In this document: positions 12,583-23,582 of the stretch, piece after piece | How the letters are laid out: every line of letters begins with the position of its first letter | Numbering within the stretch: the first letter of the stretch is position 1 | Source of the DNA: Primula veris | Taxonomy: Eukaryota > Streptophyta > Magnoliopsida > Ericales > Primulaceae | Direction of reading: 5' to 3' | DNA length: 64,000 nucleotides | Assembly (NCBI GenBank): GCA_963682055.1 | Contig: OY821740.1 | Coordinates: 7,007,314 to 7,071,313, forward strand | Translations under genes and position numbers: made by a program | The notes under the pieces: generated by a model | What the model was told of the DNA's origin: nothing | Databases searched by the model: none | The model's input: only the letters and a program-made list of their open reading frames with translations

Positions 12583-12938
12583 TGTTAGGAAATCACGTCG
12601 AGCAAATAAGGAAAGACAGAATACTTAAACCGAGCACACACACTTTGATAACGGAGTTCACCCAAATTGGCTACGTCTCCGGGCCGCTACACGTGACACT
12701 TATATTTATATATTAAAAGAGGATTACAAACGTAATCTAGCTAGATCACAAAGCTATGGTTCTCTCGCAACTAGAACTCTCTCTTTACAATATGTAAAAG
12801 GTACTCTGTGTAGGTGTAATTAAAATACAAGATATTGAGGCATATAAATAGAACCCTTAGTGGGTCATATTACAATTCCAAGTGATGTGCGATAATTAGA
12901 AAACATGGCCAAACCTCATTTGGCTCCACAACTCAACA
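12583..12938 (-). repeat. 3' LTR of the Copia element
   Basis: Near-identical to 17080-17435. Differences seen are in AGGTACTcTGTG, ATTGaGGCA, GATGTGcGAT, AACATgGCC and AAAcCTC (lower case marks the base that differs). It contains a TATATAAA-like stretch on the element's opposite face and lies 716 bp upstream of the B3 copy 1 start, pointing toward that gene. Confidence 0.95.
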
Positions 12939-13115
12939 ATCTCCCACTTGGAGTCAAATGTCGAGTGGTTCAAAAGAAATCCACTTATCCCCGATCACCG
13001 AACTCACTGTGCTCCACCGAGCAGAATGCTCCCATCGGTATCCATGTATAGTAATTGATACTCTGCCATCATCGGCGAGTTACTCATTCTTCCAGTGTAG
13101 CGGCGACCCTGAGCC

Positions 13116-16100
13116 TCAAGCTCGGAGTCCTACTGAGGTTGCACACAGTCTCAGTTTGTCGATTGTAACAGTCTTCGTTAGCATATCGGCGAGGTTCTTA
13201 GCGCCCTCAATCTTTTCTAGCGCGAAGATTCCATCTTTCAGAACAGCCCGGATAAAATAGTAACGAATCTGTATGTGCTTTGTGCGTGAATGGAATACAG
13301 GATTCTTAGCTAGCTGAATTGCACTTTGACTATCACAGTGCAGAACTCCCTTGTCGGTTTTCTGACCGAGCTCCTTTAAGAAACCTTGCAACCAAATCAT
13401 CTCTTTGCTTGCTTCCGTCATCGCGACGTACTCAGCCTCTGTGGTCGACAATGCAACAATCTTTTGCAACTTAGATGTCCAACTCACAGCAGTACCACCG
13501 AAGGTACAAACACATCCCGTTGTGCTCTTTCGGCTGTCCAGATCACCGGCCATGTCAGCATCCACATAGCCGTGCAGGCCTTCCGAGGTCTTTCGGAAAC
13601 ATAATGCCAAACTCACGGTACCCGAGAGATATCTCAATATCCACTTCACAGCTTCCCAATGGTGCTTTCCTGGGTTACTCATGTAACGACTGACAACTCC
13701 CACTGCATGGGCAATTTCCGGTCTTGTACACATCATAGCGTACATCAAGCTACCAATTGCTGAAGCGTAGGTTATGTTCGACATACGATCCTTTCCTTCC
13801 TCGTCTGAGGGTGATTGTTTCTTCGACAAGCTAAAGTGTGTGGCTAGCGGTGAGCCTACAGCTTTGGCATCACTCATGCTAAATCGTGACAACACTTTCT
13901 TCACATACTCGGCTTGCGACAGAAACAGGGACCCATCCCTTCCTCGAGATATCCTCATACCGAGGATCTGATTTGCAGCACCCAAATCTTTCATCTCAAA
14001 CTGTTTCGCCAACTGTTGCTTCACCTTGTTAATCTCAACAAGGCTCGACCCGGCGAGCAACATGTGATCTACATACAAAAGTAGTATGACGTCCGAAGAG
14101 TTCGCAAATCTTTTCACGAAACAGCAGTGATCACTATCACTTCTTTCGAACCCGGTATCCGCCATGAAACTGTCAAACTTCTTATACCACTGCCGTGGTG
14201 CTTGTTTTAGCCCGTACAAGCTCTTCCTCAGTTTGCAGAACAGTTTCTCTTTTCCCTTTTCGGCAAACCCTTCAGGTTGGAGCATGTAAATTTCTTCATC
14301 GAGATCTCCATGGATAAAGGCAGTTTTCACATCTAACTGCTCGAGATGAAGATTCGCATTTACAACAATGCTCAACAATAGCCGAATAGTCGTCATCTTT
14401 ACGACTGGTGAAAAGATCTCGGTGTAGTCAATTCCTGTCTTTTGCTGGAACCCTTTGACTACTAGGCGTGTCTTATACCGTTTCGAGCCGTCTTGTTCCT
14501 CCTTCAGTCGGAACACCCATTTATTGCTCAGTGCCCTTTTCCCCTTGGGCAGTTCGGCTAACTGCCAAGTCACATTCTTCTCGAGCGACTTCATCTCATC
14601 CTTCATCGCGAGCTCCCACTTGCTCGAGTCTTTCAGCTCCAGAGATTCCTCTCTACTTTCGGGCTTGCCTGCATCACTGAGCAATATGTAATGCAGGGAA
14701 GGAGAGTACCGGGCAGGAGGTCTCTTCTCGCGATGACCTCGGCCCAACTCAGGTCGGGGAGTTTGGGGCAGCTCCTCGGCCTCTTCAGCATCTGTTGGTC
14801 GGTTGTCGAGCACCACTGGCTCATCTTCTGTGTCATTTTCCAAGTCCAATCTTGGAAACGCATTCATGTCGACCATACCACTTTCCTCGGACGGGAGCGC
14901 TTGTTCTTCCACATTTTGTTGATCTTTGTACAAAATGCTTTCGTTGAAGATGACATCCTTACTGCGAATGATCCTCTTCAGTTGACCATCCCAAAAGCGA
15001 TATCCAAACTCAGCTCCACCGTACCCCACAAAGTAACACACTTTGGATTTCGAGTCAAGTTTGGTACGATCATTTATGTCGACATGGATATATGACAGAC
15101 AACCGAACACTCGCAAGTGTTTATAAGAGATAGGCCTTCCTACCCACTCTTCCTCGGGAATCCTCCTTTCTAGGGGCACTGAGGGTCCGCGGTTAATGAG
15201 ATAAACCGCCGTGCTTACTGCATGTGCCCACAAAGCTTTGGGCAACCCACTTTGCAGTCTCATACTCCTAGCACGCTCATTGATTGTTCGGTTCATTCGC
15301 TCGGCCACGCCATTCTGCTGTGGCGTTCTTCGGATGGTCTTCTCCATTCGAATGCCTTTCTGAGCACAGAACTCTACGAACTTCGCATCAATGTACTCTC
15401 CGCCGTTGTCGGACCTCAAACACTTGAGTTTATTCCCGGTCTCTAGTTCGACCATGGCCTTCCATTCTTGAAATTTCTTAAACACCTCAGACTTGTGTTT
15501 CAAGAAGTAGACCCATGTTTTCCTCATCGAATCATCGATGAAGGTCACATAGTACTGAGCTCCTCCTAGTGAGGTTACTGGAGAGGGTCCCCATACATCT
15601 GAGTGGACCAGTGCTAACTTCTCCTCCTTGGGAGCTTTTCCACCTTTCCGGAAGCTCACTTTCTTCTGCTTCCCGAAGATGCAACCTTCACACATATCGA
15701 GGTTGACAGACTTCAAGCCTGGAAGTTTGCTGTCCTTCGCTAACACCTTCATCCCCTTCTCACTCATGTGACCCAACCGTCGATGCCACAGTTCCAAGCA
15801 GTCTTGCGACACAGCTGCCGCCACTGTACACTCCTCATCGGTCGTCATGTACAGCGTACCGACCTTGCTCCCTCGGGCTATCACCATAGCTCCTCGTGAA
15901 ACTTTCCAAGCTCCACAGCTGAACGAAATGGAGTGCCTTTCGGCATCGAGTTGACCTACTGAGATCAGATTCTTGGTCAACCTCAGGACATGCCTCACTT
16001 TCGTTAGCTTCCATACCGATCCATTTGGAATGCGAATTTTCACATCGCCCATTCCAACAACATCCAACGCTTCTCCGTCGGCTAGATACACTTTACCGAA

Positions 16101-17054
16101 ATTACCCGCAGTGTAATTTTTGAATAAATCCTTCTGAGCGGTCGTGTGAAATGATGCCCCAGAGTCTAGAATCCACGAATCTATGTCTCTCTGCACGGCA
16201 AGCATTAGACAGTCACCCGAATCCTCGTCGCTCGCAATATTAGCCCCGTGATCACGGCCGGTACTCTTCTTCGGCTGCTTGCACTCATGACTGAAGTGCC
16301 CCATACCCTGGCAGTTATAGCATCGAAGATTCTTCTTACTTCGATCGCTATCTTTGCCTCCTCGGCTAAGCCCTCTTCTACCTCGGGATTGTGAACGTCC
16401 TCTAACGTCCCATACCCTGGCCTTACCCCGGTCTCTTGAACCCATGTTCAAGGCTGCTCCATCATTTGAGCATTCACCCATATCCAATCTCCTGAGTTCC
16501 TCAGCGAGTATTTGATCTCGGATGCCGTTGTAAGTCAGTTTCTCCTTTCTAATTGAGTTGCTCACAGCAGCTCGCATGAATTCCCAACTGTTCGGTAGAG
16601 ATGCTAGCAGTATAAGGGCTCTCACTTCGTCTTCAAAAGTTATCTCCACCGCATCCAACTGATTTACGGTGTCGATGAACTTGTTCACGTGACTCGCGAC
16701 AGGTGTCCCCTCAGCCATGCGTAGGTTGAACAACTTACGCATGAGATGTACCTTGTTGTTCGCGGATGGTTTCTCATACATGTCGGTGAGGATCTTCATC
16801 ATCCCCATCGTCGTCGTCTCTCTTGCGACGTTATGTGCGACACTCCTAGATAGTGTTAGGCGGATCACTCCCAACACTTGACGGTCTAAGAGTTTCCACG
16901 CCTCCTCGGTGGTCGTGGTCGGACTTTCCTCAAGGAGAAGTGGCTGATGCATCTTCCTCCCGTAGAGATAGTACTCTATCTGCATTCTCCAGAATACGAA
17001 GTCCTTCCCGTCGAACTTCTCGATCCCGTGTGTGGTCCTGTCTTCTTTCGCCAT
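13116..17054 (-). CDS. Copia gag-pol polyprotein
   Basis: Uninterrupted 1312-residue polyprotein in Copia order. Gag begins MAKEDRTTHGIEKFDGKDF; a CCHC knuckle follows (CYNCQGMGHFSHEC, about 250), then protease (WILDSGAS, about 297) and integrase with its HHCC zinc finger (HRRLGHM) and the catalytic-region motifs RSDNGGEY and TPQQNGVAER. Reverse transcriptase follows (KWVFRLK, QLDVKTAFIHGDL), then RNase H (YVDADMAGDLDSRKSTTG, STTEAEYVA, DSQSAIQLAKN). The polymerase box reads YVDHMLLAG where the family has YVDD, so a catalytic aspartate is replaced by histidine (codon 14066-14064); autonomous reverse transcription is therefore doubtful. Start chosen at the ATG 17054; the open frame extends eight codons upstream across the primer-binding site without an ATG. 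Confidence 0.95.
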   Translation of the reverse strand: MAKEDRTTHGIEKFDGKDFVFWRMQIEYYLYGRKMHQPLLLEESPTTTTEEAWKLLDRQVLGVIRLTLSRSVAHNVARETTTMGMMKILTDMYEKPSANNKVHLMRKLFNLRMAEGTPVASHVNKFIDTVNQLDAVEITFEDEVRALILLASLPNSWEFMRAAVSNSIRKEKLTYNGIRDQILAEELRRLDMGECSNDGAALNMGSRDRGKARVWDVRGRSQSRGRRGLSRGGKDSDRSKKNLRCYNCQGMGHFSHECKQPKKSTGRDHGANIASDEDSGDCLMLAVQRDIDSWILDSGASFHTTAQKDLFKNYTAGNFGKVYLADGEALDVVGMGDVKIRIPNGSVWKLTKVRHVLRLTKNLISVGQLDAERHSISFSCGAWKVSRGAMVIARGSKVGTLYMTTDEECTVAAAVSQDCLELWHRRLGHMSEKGMKVLAKDSKLPGLKSVNLDMCEGCIFGKQKKVSFRKGGKAPKEEKLALVHSDVWGPSPVTSLGGAQYYVTFIDDSMRKTWVYFLKHKSEVFKKFQEWKAMVELETGNKLKCLRSDNGGEYIDAKFVEFCAQKGIRMEKTIRRTPQQNGVAERMNRTINERARSMRLQSGLPKALWAHAVSTAVYLINRGPSVPLERRIPEEEWVGRPISYKHLRVFGCLSYIHVDINDRTKLDSKSKVCYFVGYGGAEFGYRFWDGQLKRIIRSKDVIFNESILYKDQQNVEEQALPSEESGMVDMNAFPRLDLENDTEDEPVVLDNRPTDAEEAEELPQTPRPELGRGHREKRPPARYSPSLHYILLSDAGKPESREESLELKDSSKWELAMKDEMKSLEKNVTWQLAELPKGKRALSNKWVFRLKEEQDGSKRYKTRLVVKGFQQKTGIDYTEIFSPVVKMTTIRLLLSIVVNANLHLEQLDVKTAFIHGDLDEEIYMLQPEGFAEKGKEKLFCKLRKSLYGLKQAPRQWYKKFDSFMADTGFERSDSDHCCFVKRFANSSDVILLLYVDHMLLAGSSLVEINKVKQQLAKQFEMKDLGAANQILGMRISRGRDGSLFLSQAEYVKKVLSRFSMSDAKAVGSPLATHFSLSKKQSPSDEEGKDRMSNITYASAIGSLMYAMMCTRPEIAHAVGVVSRYMSNPGKHHWEAVKWILRYLSGTVSLALCFRKTSEGLHGYVDADMAGDLDSRKSTTGCVCTFGGTAVSWTSKLQKIVALSTTEAEYVAMTEASKEMIWLQGFLKELGQKTDKGVLHCDSQSAIQLAKNPVFHSRTKHIQIRYYFIRAVLKDGIFALEKIEGAKNLADMLTKTVTIDKLRLCATSVGLRA

Positions 17055-17079
17055 CGATCTTCCGAGCTCTGATACCACT

Positions 17080-17435
17080 TGTTAGGAAATCACGTCGAGC
17101 AAATAAGGAAAGACAGAATACTTAAACCGAGCACACACACTTTGATAACGGAGTTCACCCAAATTGGCTACGTCTCCGGGCCGCTACACGTGACACTTAT
17201 ATTTATATATTAAAAGAGGATTACAAACGTAATCTAGCTAGATCACAAAGCTATGGTTCTCTCGCAACTAGAACTCTCTCTTTACAATATGTAAAAGGTA
17301 CTTTGTGTAGGTGTAATTAAAATACAAGATATTGGGGCATATAAATAGAACCCTTAGTGGGTCATATTACAATTCCAAGTGATGTGAGATAATTAGAAAA
17401 CATAGCCAAATCTCATTTGGCTCCACAACTCAACA
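17080..17435 (-). repeat. 5' LTR of the Copia element
   Basis: Mate of 12583-12938 (five differences in 356 bp). On the minus strand it is the promoter-proximal LTR, followed at once by the tRNA-Met primer-binding site at 17077-17066. Confidence 0.95.
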
Positions 17436-17823
17436 ATAGCAACAGGTCAGTATTTTAAATGTATATAAGTGACTGTTTAAGAAATTTGCAGATTTGCTTA
17501 TCAAAAAAAAAAAGTAAATTGCCAATATGCAAAAGAACGTATATCTAACTACATTTGTCGGAAAACTCTGGAAAAATGGAGAAATTTCTCTTAACATGCC
17601 CCAACCGCCGAACACTGGTAAAAAAAAAGGGATCAATTACGATTTTCATTTATACAAGATGACAACTTGTTTACTCAAAATGAACTAAAACATATCATTG
17701 AATAATTTGTTTTACTTGGCCAAAATAAAATTACAATATACTTAACTACTTTCAGTAGCCGTGAACAAATAAAACATGATTGGGCTTTGAAGTTTTATTA
17801 TGTTAACATTATTAAGAAACTAT
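17436..17823. other. spacer between Copia element and solo LTR
   Basis: About 390 bp of AT-rich sequence without a recognisable feature. Confidence 0.4.
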
Positions 17824-18574
17824 TGATGAGGGAATATTTGTATTCCCTCTTATCCGAGGCTTTCATGATAAACAAAACTGACACCAAAAGAATATGGCAT
17901 CGCGAGAAGAGACTCAACAAACAACATTCAAGCTGAGGTAGCTACCTCGGATAATTTGATGGAACACCTCGGAAGAACATTCAAACACGGTTCCGTCTAC
18001 CTAGGTACTCTATCTCGGATCTCGGATATATCCTCAGTCCGTCGAGTATCGTACGGAAAGCCTAGTCAAAATGGCGTCAAGGCTGAAACATAGTTAGTGC
18101 CCAAAATACCGTGCGGCGCGCTGCCCCAACCACTGAGGGACTGTCACGCGTCTACCAGAAGACCGAGGTATGCGGAGGACCGTTAGATGATGAAGTACGT
18201 TGACCATGATCCAAATGCTGATAATCAAATATGAACACTATAAATACAGCACTCATGACCTCAAGAAAAGGGAGCCTGATTGACTGATCCAAACCAAAAA
18301 GACATACATTAAATAGTGAGAGATTCTCTCTCTAGAAATCCGAGCTAAACTAAACAGAATACTTGTAACACCAATCCGGGATAGAAAGCTAAACGTTTAT
18401 AACTTGTAAACATTCTCAAAATAAATAAAAGAGTCTCTCCATCGCCTTACCTATTTTTATCTTGCGTTTATTCTCGTAACTACATTTATAAAGATATACG
18501 TATGTTGTGAGCTTGTGTGTGCTTTAGACTACAAAACAAATCAAGTCGAGGGTAATGAAAAATTACGCTCACCA
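17824..18574 (+). mobile_element. 751 bp solo LTR with 5 bp target duplication
   Basis: The segment begins TGATGAGGGAATA and ends CTCACCA, and is flanked by ACTAT at 17819-17823 and again at 18575-18579. It is more GC-rich than its surroundings and has LTR-like order: a TATA box CTATAAATACAG (about 18239), then a polyadenylation-like AATAAATAAAAG (about 18421). There is no internal region or partner LTR nearby, so it is the product of LTR-LTR recombination. The lineage (Gypsy or Copia) is not determinable here; the strand follows the TATA box. Confidence 0.8.
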
Positions 18575-18879
18575 ACTATTATCTATTATCTTTGATGTGA
18601 AGAAATATAAACTTTTATTTGCCCCTTTTAGATGTTCATTTAATCATAAAACATTTATGGCATGATCTAGCAGGGGGTTCAAGTTTGTGGAGATCATATT
18701 GCAAAATTTCAAGTACCAGAAGAGTGAATAGACAAACATGACTATTATTAGCTGGTAGGATCTTATTCCAAATTTATACGATAAAATATCTATAAATTAA
18801 TAATGTCCGTACGGTAGAAATTTATTAATTAATAAATTAATAAATATCATTTTAAAGAGGTTTTATTGATCGGACCATT

Positions 18880-19420
18880 AATGTTCACCGATCGACAATA
18901 GCAAATTATTTTCGACACTGCAAAATTCGTTCGATCAATAAAGTTTCAATTAATAGATGAAACCATTATTGAGAAACATATTTATGAACTTGAAAAAATG
19001 ATTGATGGTCTCGGTTATCGCAATAAAACGGATGTCAATGGATTATTGGATTACACATGTGAAAATGATACATGTTTATTGGTGCAAACCTTAGAAAAAA
19101 CTATAGATATTGTCTTTGATACAATAAAGAGGATGAAGTTGAATATGATATTTGAAGATTATACCATGCCTTTGGAACTAGTCACTAGTCATGTGAAACT
19201 AAACATTTGTCGCGTATATAACTCTTTTTTTGTACAGTTTGAAAATACTATATCATAACTTTTGATTGCATAACATTTAAGTAGATTTAAATTTTAATTA
19301 AAACAAACGACTATAGAGCATACTTCACTGAGTCGCCCTAGTAATATTTGTCATTTTGAATAATTATTAATTTATAATTTTGTTGGAACCAATATTTATA
19401 TAATGATTTTCAGAAAATTT
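18880..19420 (+). mobile_element. decayed CENP-B/Tigger-like transposase fragment
   Basis: An open stretch at 18998-19258 encodes MIDGLGYRNKTDVNGLLDYT, then CENDTCLLVQTLEKTIDIV and an ending VYNSFFVQFENT. This pattern, an LPYRN..DV..LLNYPCEND-like block followed by a QFE block, resembles the C-terminal tail of plant CENP-B/pogo-type (Tigger) transposase-derived proteins. The catalytic DDE part is not visible upstream, so this is a remnant. Element ends are unclear. Family assignment is from memory of the motif and is moderately sure. Confidence 0.5.
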
Positions 19421-19960
19421 GTTATCTTATTAATTTATCGAGATTTGTGATTTTTTACATTGGCCCAAGTCGGAACCGAAAAAAAATATTATTTTAGAGA
19501 GTTTATTAATTTGCCGAGGATTAATTTAGAAAGATTCTACTATATTTGTCTGTAAAGGTGACATTCCTTCAGAATATGCAAATGAACTCATATAAAGACT
19601 GCTATACCCTGTCTTAATAGCTTTCTGAGAAGAGAAAAAGGTCGAGGCTTGAAATATCCGGAAAAAATGGTATTTTCAATCAGCAATGTAGAAAAGAAAT
19701 AAAAGCATAAGAAAGTAAGATACATGCCGGTATATAAGCATATCAGCATTTTAAGCCATATTAAGGTTCTGCAGTGTGAACAAAGTACAACACTAAAGCA
19801 TATACAACATAACAACATACAAGCCCCCCAAAACTAGACATCTATGGCTTATCACAAAATAGATTGTAGTAAAAGTAGAATTGGCCTACTGCTTATCATC
19901 TTACTTGTAGAATCGGCCAAGGACGATTTACAAAATATGTACCACACATAAATACACAGA

Positions 19961-22900
19961 TTACCATGGAGCATTGATCATTTTCTTGAACTTGTGTTCG
20001 TAACACTCCGCATGGGATTTGAGAGCCTTAACTTCAGCATCCAACTTCTTAAAGGTCTCCTCAAATTCAATACGCTTAGATTCCTCTCTTCTCATCTCTT
20101 CCTCCACCCGAACTCTTCTCAATTTAGTCGCTATGTATTTCCTAGCCTCAATAGCACCTTCAGAGTCGAACTCAGCAACTAATTCTTGTATTCGAAATCG
20201 TAAAAAACCGACATTCATTCCCAAAAACTCGAAAGTTTTTAATGCTTTATCCCAGTTAGCAAATTCATCACGACAAGTTATCAAATTGCAGTGTTTCAAG
20301 GAATTGGATATACTGACGATTTCACAGATTATACCGGCTATTAGTTTTGAGTTGAGCCCTTGCATGAGACAGGCATGAAGATATGAGTTTTTATCATAAC
20401 AAAGTTTATAGTACTTTTCCCGTATATGCTCTGGAAGCTCTGCATCTATGAATAAGTCGTCAACTGCGATCGTAAATTCCTTAAAGCCTTTAAGGTTTCT
20501 GAACTGGACTTGAGAAGAGGGTGCACTCGGACTTCTAATAATCTCGAAATCGGTTCTCTTATCATTGCTTTTGGAAATAGTTGCTGGTTGTAATGGAACT
20601 GATTCTACAAGCTTTGTTTTCTTGTTCTTTCGGACCTTTGAACCTTGAGGAGACTTGGAATACTTCCCTTTCGACATGTTTTGGGCTAGGGATTTGTGAC
20701 ATTGTTTTGTAACGTCTTTCTCTAAGGTTCAAGGTAAAACAGGTGCTTAATTAAGTATATATACTATCTTTCTGGAAGCAATCAACAAAAGATGGAAAAA
20801 GGTGAACAAACCTGCATTGTTATGTTCTCTACGTGCGTCTACATTTACGAGGCTTGGAGATCCACCCCCCTCATTCAAGTTGGTATCTTTCATAATGTAC
20901 ACCTATAAATATAAAATAAACTCAAATTAAAGTGTAAGTTGATCTGAATTTGTGACTAGGTAAAAAATAATAGACATGAAAATGTTAAAAACTTAAAATT
21001 ACTCTTAATTGGTGTATATTGGAATTGAATACTCCGTTATCTAATGGTATACAGGACTCTCATTCCATTTAGTGCTACTTTACATACAATGCACTTTAAT
21101 GAATATATTTTCGATTGACATGCTATCGACGAGAATGCACTTCAATATAATAGGAGTTTGTTAGTTGACAAATTTGAACTTCACTTTCCACGTGCATTCA
21201 TTTTCTTATTTATCTCTGCATGAGTGCATTAACTTCAATGAATTTATTTTGTATGCGAGTAATGAATAGCATGAATGATACTAGTGAGATTTGAGTATGA
21301 ATATTAACTTACACCAATGGCAATTCAGTATAAAAGAGCACTTAAAAAAAACTGGCCCTTTTAGTAATGTCTTAAAAGCAGCGAAGAACTAGACAACTAT
21401 TTTTCACAAACCTGGTTCATCGAGAACATGAACATGAAGATCTATATCGACCTATTGTTGTGTGACACTTGTATCCTATACTCCTATATAAGAAATGTAT
21501 TTACGCCAAACAGTGAAATTTCAATTCCATAAACAAAGGAGAGTTGACAATTGTCACCTTAAATTTGTTGAATTTGACCAACTGAAAGATCAACACATCG
21601 CCCTTGGCCAACTTTTGAGTAATAGCAAAAGTTTTCCACCCTTGATCAAGCCTCAGCATATTGGCGACAAATCTCATTTGAAATCGTTTCCCACTTTCAT
21701 TTTCCAGAGTAATATTCATATTCTTTTTTGGTAGTTGTGACTTGCAGAATGAAGCAGGAAGGTACTACCAAAAATTAAAAAGATTGGTAAAAAGGAACAC
21801 AATGAGCTTGTTTGGTAGCATCTTTTAAGTCAATAATGCTGAACTCATTCATTTCAGGAAAAAGTTGGGTTAGTCCAGCTTAAAGTTTCCATCTTTCGAG
21901 GTTACAAATCCAGAAAAGCTTACCTTTCAAGGTGATCAACCAAATAAGTCCAGCTTTCAAGCAATAAAAGGTGGGATTAAAAGTTGCAACCAAACAAGGC
22001 CAGAACGAAAGTATGCATGAAAAATCTTAAAGTAAATCTATCATTTTATTCATTACCATCCAATAACCACCGGAAACATGTGATTCAACCAATGATTTGA
22101 TTACAGTTGGGAATCTAGTTCCCAAACTGTATTGAAATTGCCCTGCTCGAGTTAAAGCACTCGTTTTAACTTCAACTTGGCTATGTTGGCCGCTTCTGGG
22201 ACTCTTGACTTTCTCAGAGCTTCAAAAACAAATTAAAATGTATTATATATTAAAAACTAATTAGCAAGACAATGCGATTAAAAATTGGTATTTAAACATT
22301 TGACTGACCTAGGAGAGTTATTATTATCTGCAGGATCAGACACTACCTGAGATCGACAAAATTAAGGTTATCAGTCAAATCAAAGATCCACAGACGTAGT
22401 TTGACATTTTAAAGTAAAATAGTTTTTCAGTTTGTCCAATCAAAACAATTTGGGCTTTATGCAAAATATCGGTACAAAAACAAGAAGACCCATAATACGA
22501 GCAGCATATGTTAATTCTTGCATGTACAAAGAAAACTATGGAGCTTTTGTTAATGGTAATTGGCAGCTTATAAGCTCAAGCTTTTTTGTTTTGTTCTTAG
22601 AAGCATGCACTTTGGATTTTTCCTCTTTGTTTTTTGAACTCCAAAAAACTGAACTTAGCCTTTTTCCTCACTTTACAAAAAACTAAACCTTTTACTTAAA
22701 ATTTACAGCCAAACAAGGCTAAGTAGATGCGCGTATCTGTAAAGAGGGGACTTTCTACATCAACCTGGTAAACTTATTTATCCGGAAATTTTATAAACTA
22801 ATGTCGCTTATCCTCAGAACCCTAGGGTATCTCTCTGAAAAGCCTTAATTTCTTTCTTAGAATCAAAAGGATGCATTAACTAGCCGTAAAGCTATTCATA

Positions 22901-23582
22901 CAGCTTCGTGAGGAAGCAACTCTAAGCATTTGTTAGAATAAAAGTAATAAAATTAGGTCTGTTACATTTTTAGATTTGTAGATAGGAGCAGATTTCTTAA
23001 TTTTCTTGCTTATTTGTCCATCAGCCTCCTCATGCATCTCATCCAGCTGCTTCATCGTCTTTCCCTTACCCTGTTCGCAAAATCACTTACCATTATCTTT
23101 AAGCAAATACAATAATTTATAAACAAAAAAACATTCTGTTTGTTGCTAGCTTTTAGGCTCGCGGTTTTTCTTAAAATAATGACATGCATTTGGCTCTTCA
23201 GCTTTTAAATGGAGATCTTTTACTATTTACTAAAAAGAAACTAAAAGTGTTCAAAGAAATGCATCTAAAATTCCCTTGATTTCAGAAAAGCTATTTTTAT
23301 TTGTAAAAGCTTACAACCAAACAGACCATACATATATAATGAGACTGCATATAGTCTCGAAAATTAGAATCAGTGGCGAAGCTAGGTGGAGACCATCACA
23401 GGGCCACGACAGTACCCCCATAACTCCAATAATTATGAAAATCTATAACTAAACAAAATATCAAACCCTACTTATGAAAAAAGAGTATATATTATAAATA
23501 TTTAGAGAATTAAAATTCTAAGAAGTGTAGAAACCATAACCAAACCCTCTTTTCCACGTGAATTTAAATAAAACTCATGCAT
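19961..23582 (-). CDS. B3-domain transcription factor, tandem copy 2 (N-terminus disrupted)
   Basis: Collinear paralogue of the gene at 8589-11867. Exons (minus): 23582-23541, 23070-22966, 22346-22309, 22219-22057, 21764-21558, 20902-20812, 20721-19961; phases join, giving 468 residues. The B3 fold (about 96-190) includes VIKSLVESHVSGGYWMYLPA, FCKSQLPKK, KTFAITQKLAKGDVLIFQLV and FNKFKVYIM. The C-terminal 250-residue helical region also ends APW. The usual first exon is damaged: the ATG matching copy 1 (near 23696) runs into TAA after 12 codons, and a one-base shift separates it from the conserved frame (DDVAVLTVKDNPMHEF). The first usable in-frame ATG is 23582, which removes about 38 acidic N-terminal residues. 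The B3 domain and tail are intact, so a shortened protein is plausible. Confidence 0.85.
21802..22005. repeat. hAT-like MITE relic in intron of B3 copy 2
   Basis: Starts with GAGCTTGTTTGGTAGC and ends with the inverted match GCAACCAAACAAGGCC near 21985-22000. The same intron of copy 1 has a matching AGCTGCAACCAAACAAGG at about 10190, so the insertion predates the gene duplication. Confidence 0.45.
23344..23460. repeat. dispersed repeat with AGTGGCGAAGCTAGG
   Basis: The intron of B3 copy 2 carries CAGTGGCGAAGCTAGG at about 23373, a sequence like the CAGTGGCGGA ends of plant hAT elements, followed by a GC-richer stretch. The partner end was not found. Confidence 0.35.

Larger units (their letters stand above)
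12583..17435 (-). mobile_element. complete Ty1/Copia LTR retrotransposon, Tork/Tnt1-like
   Basis: A 4.85 kb element with two 356 bp LTRs (12583-12938 and 17080-17435) that differ at only five positions, so it inserted recently. LTRs read TG..CA on the element strand. A primer-binding site complementary to initiator tRNA-Met, TGGTATCAGAGC, lies at 17077-17066 next to the 5' LTR, and a purine tract AAGTGGGAG at 12949-12941 next to the 3' LTR. Between them is one long gag-pol frame. The flanks TGAGC and ATAGC agree at only three of five bases, so the target duplication is imperfect. It sits between the two B3 genes in the same orientation. Confidence 0.95.

Noticed and set aside
17055..17078. 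Copia polyprotein start at 17078
   Set aside because: That codon is GTG and lies in the tRNA primer-binding site; the first ATG is 17054.
12958..17125. Several plus-strand open frames of 65-134 codons
   Set aside because: All are antisense shadows of the Copia polyprotein.
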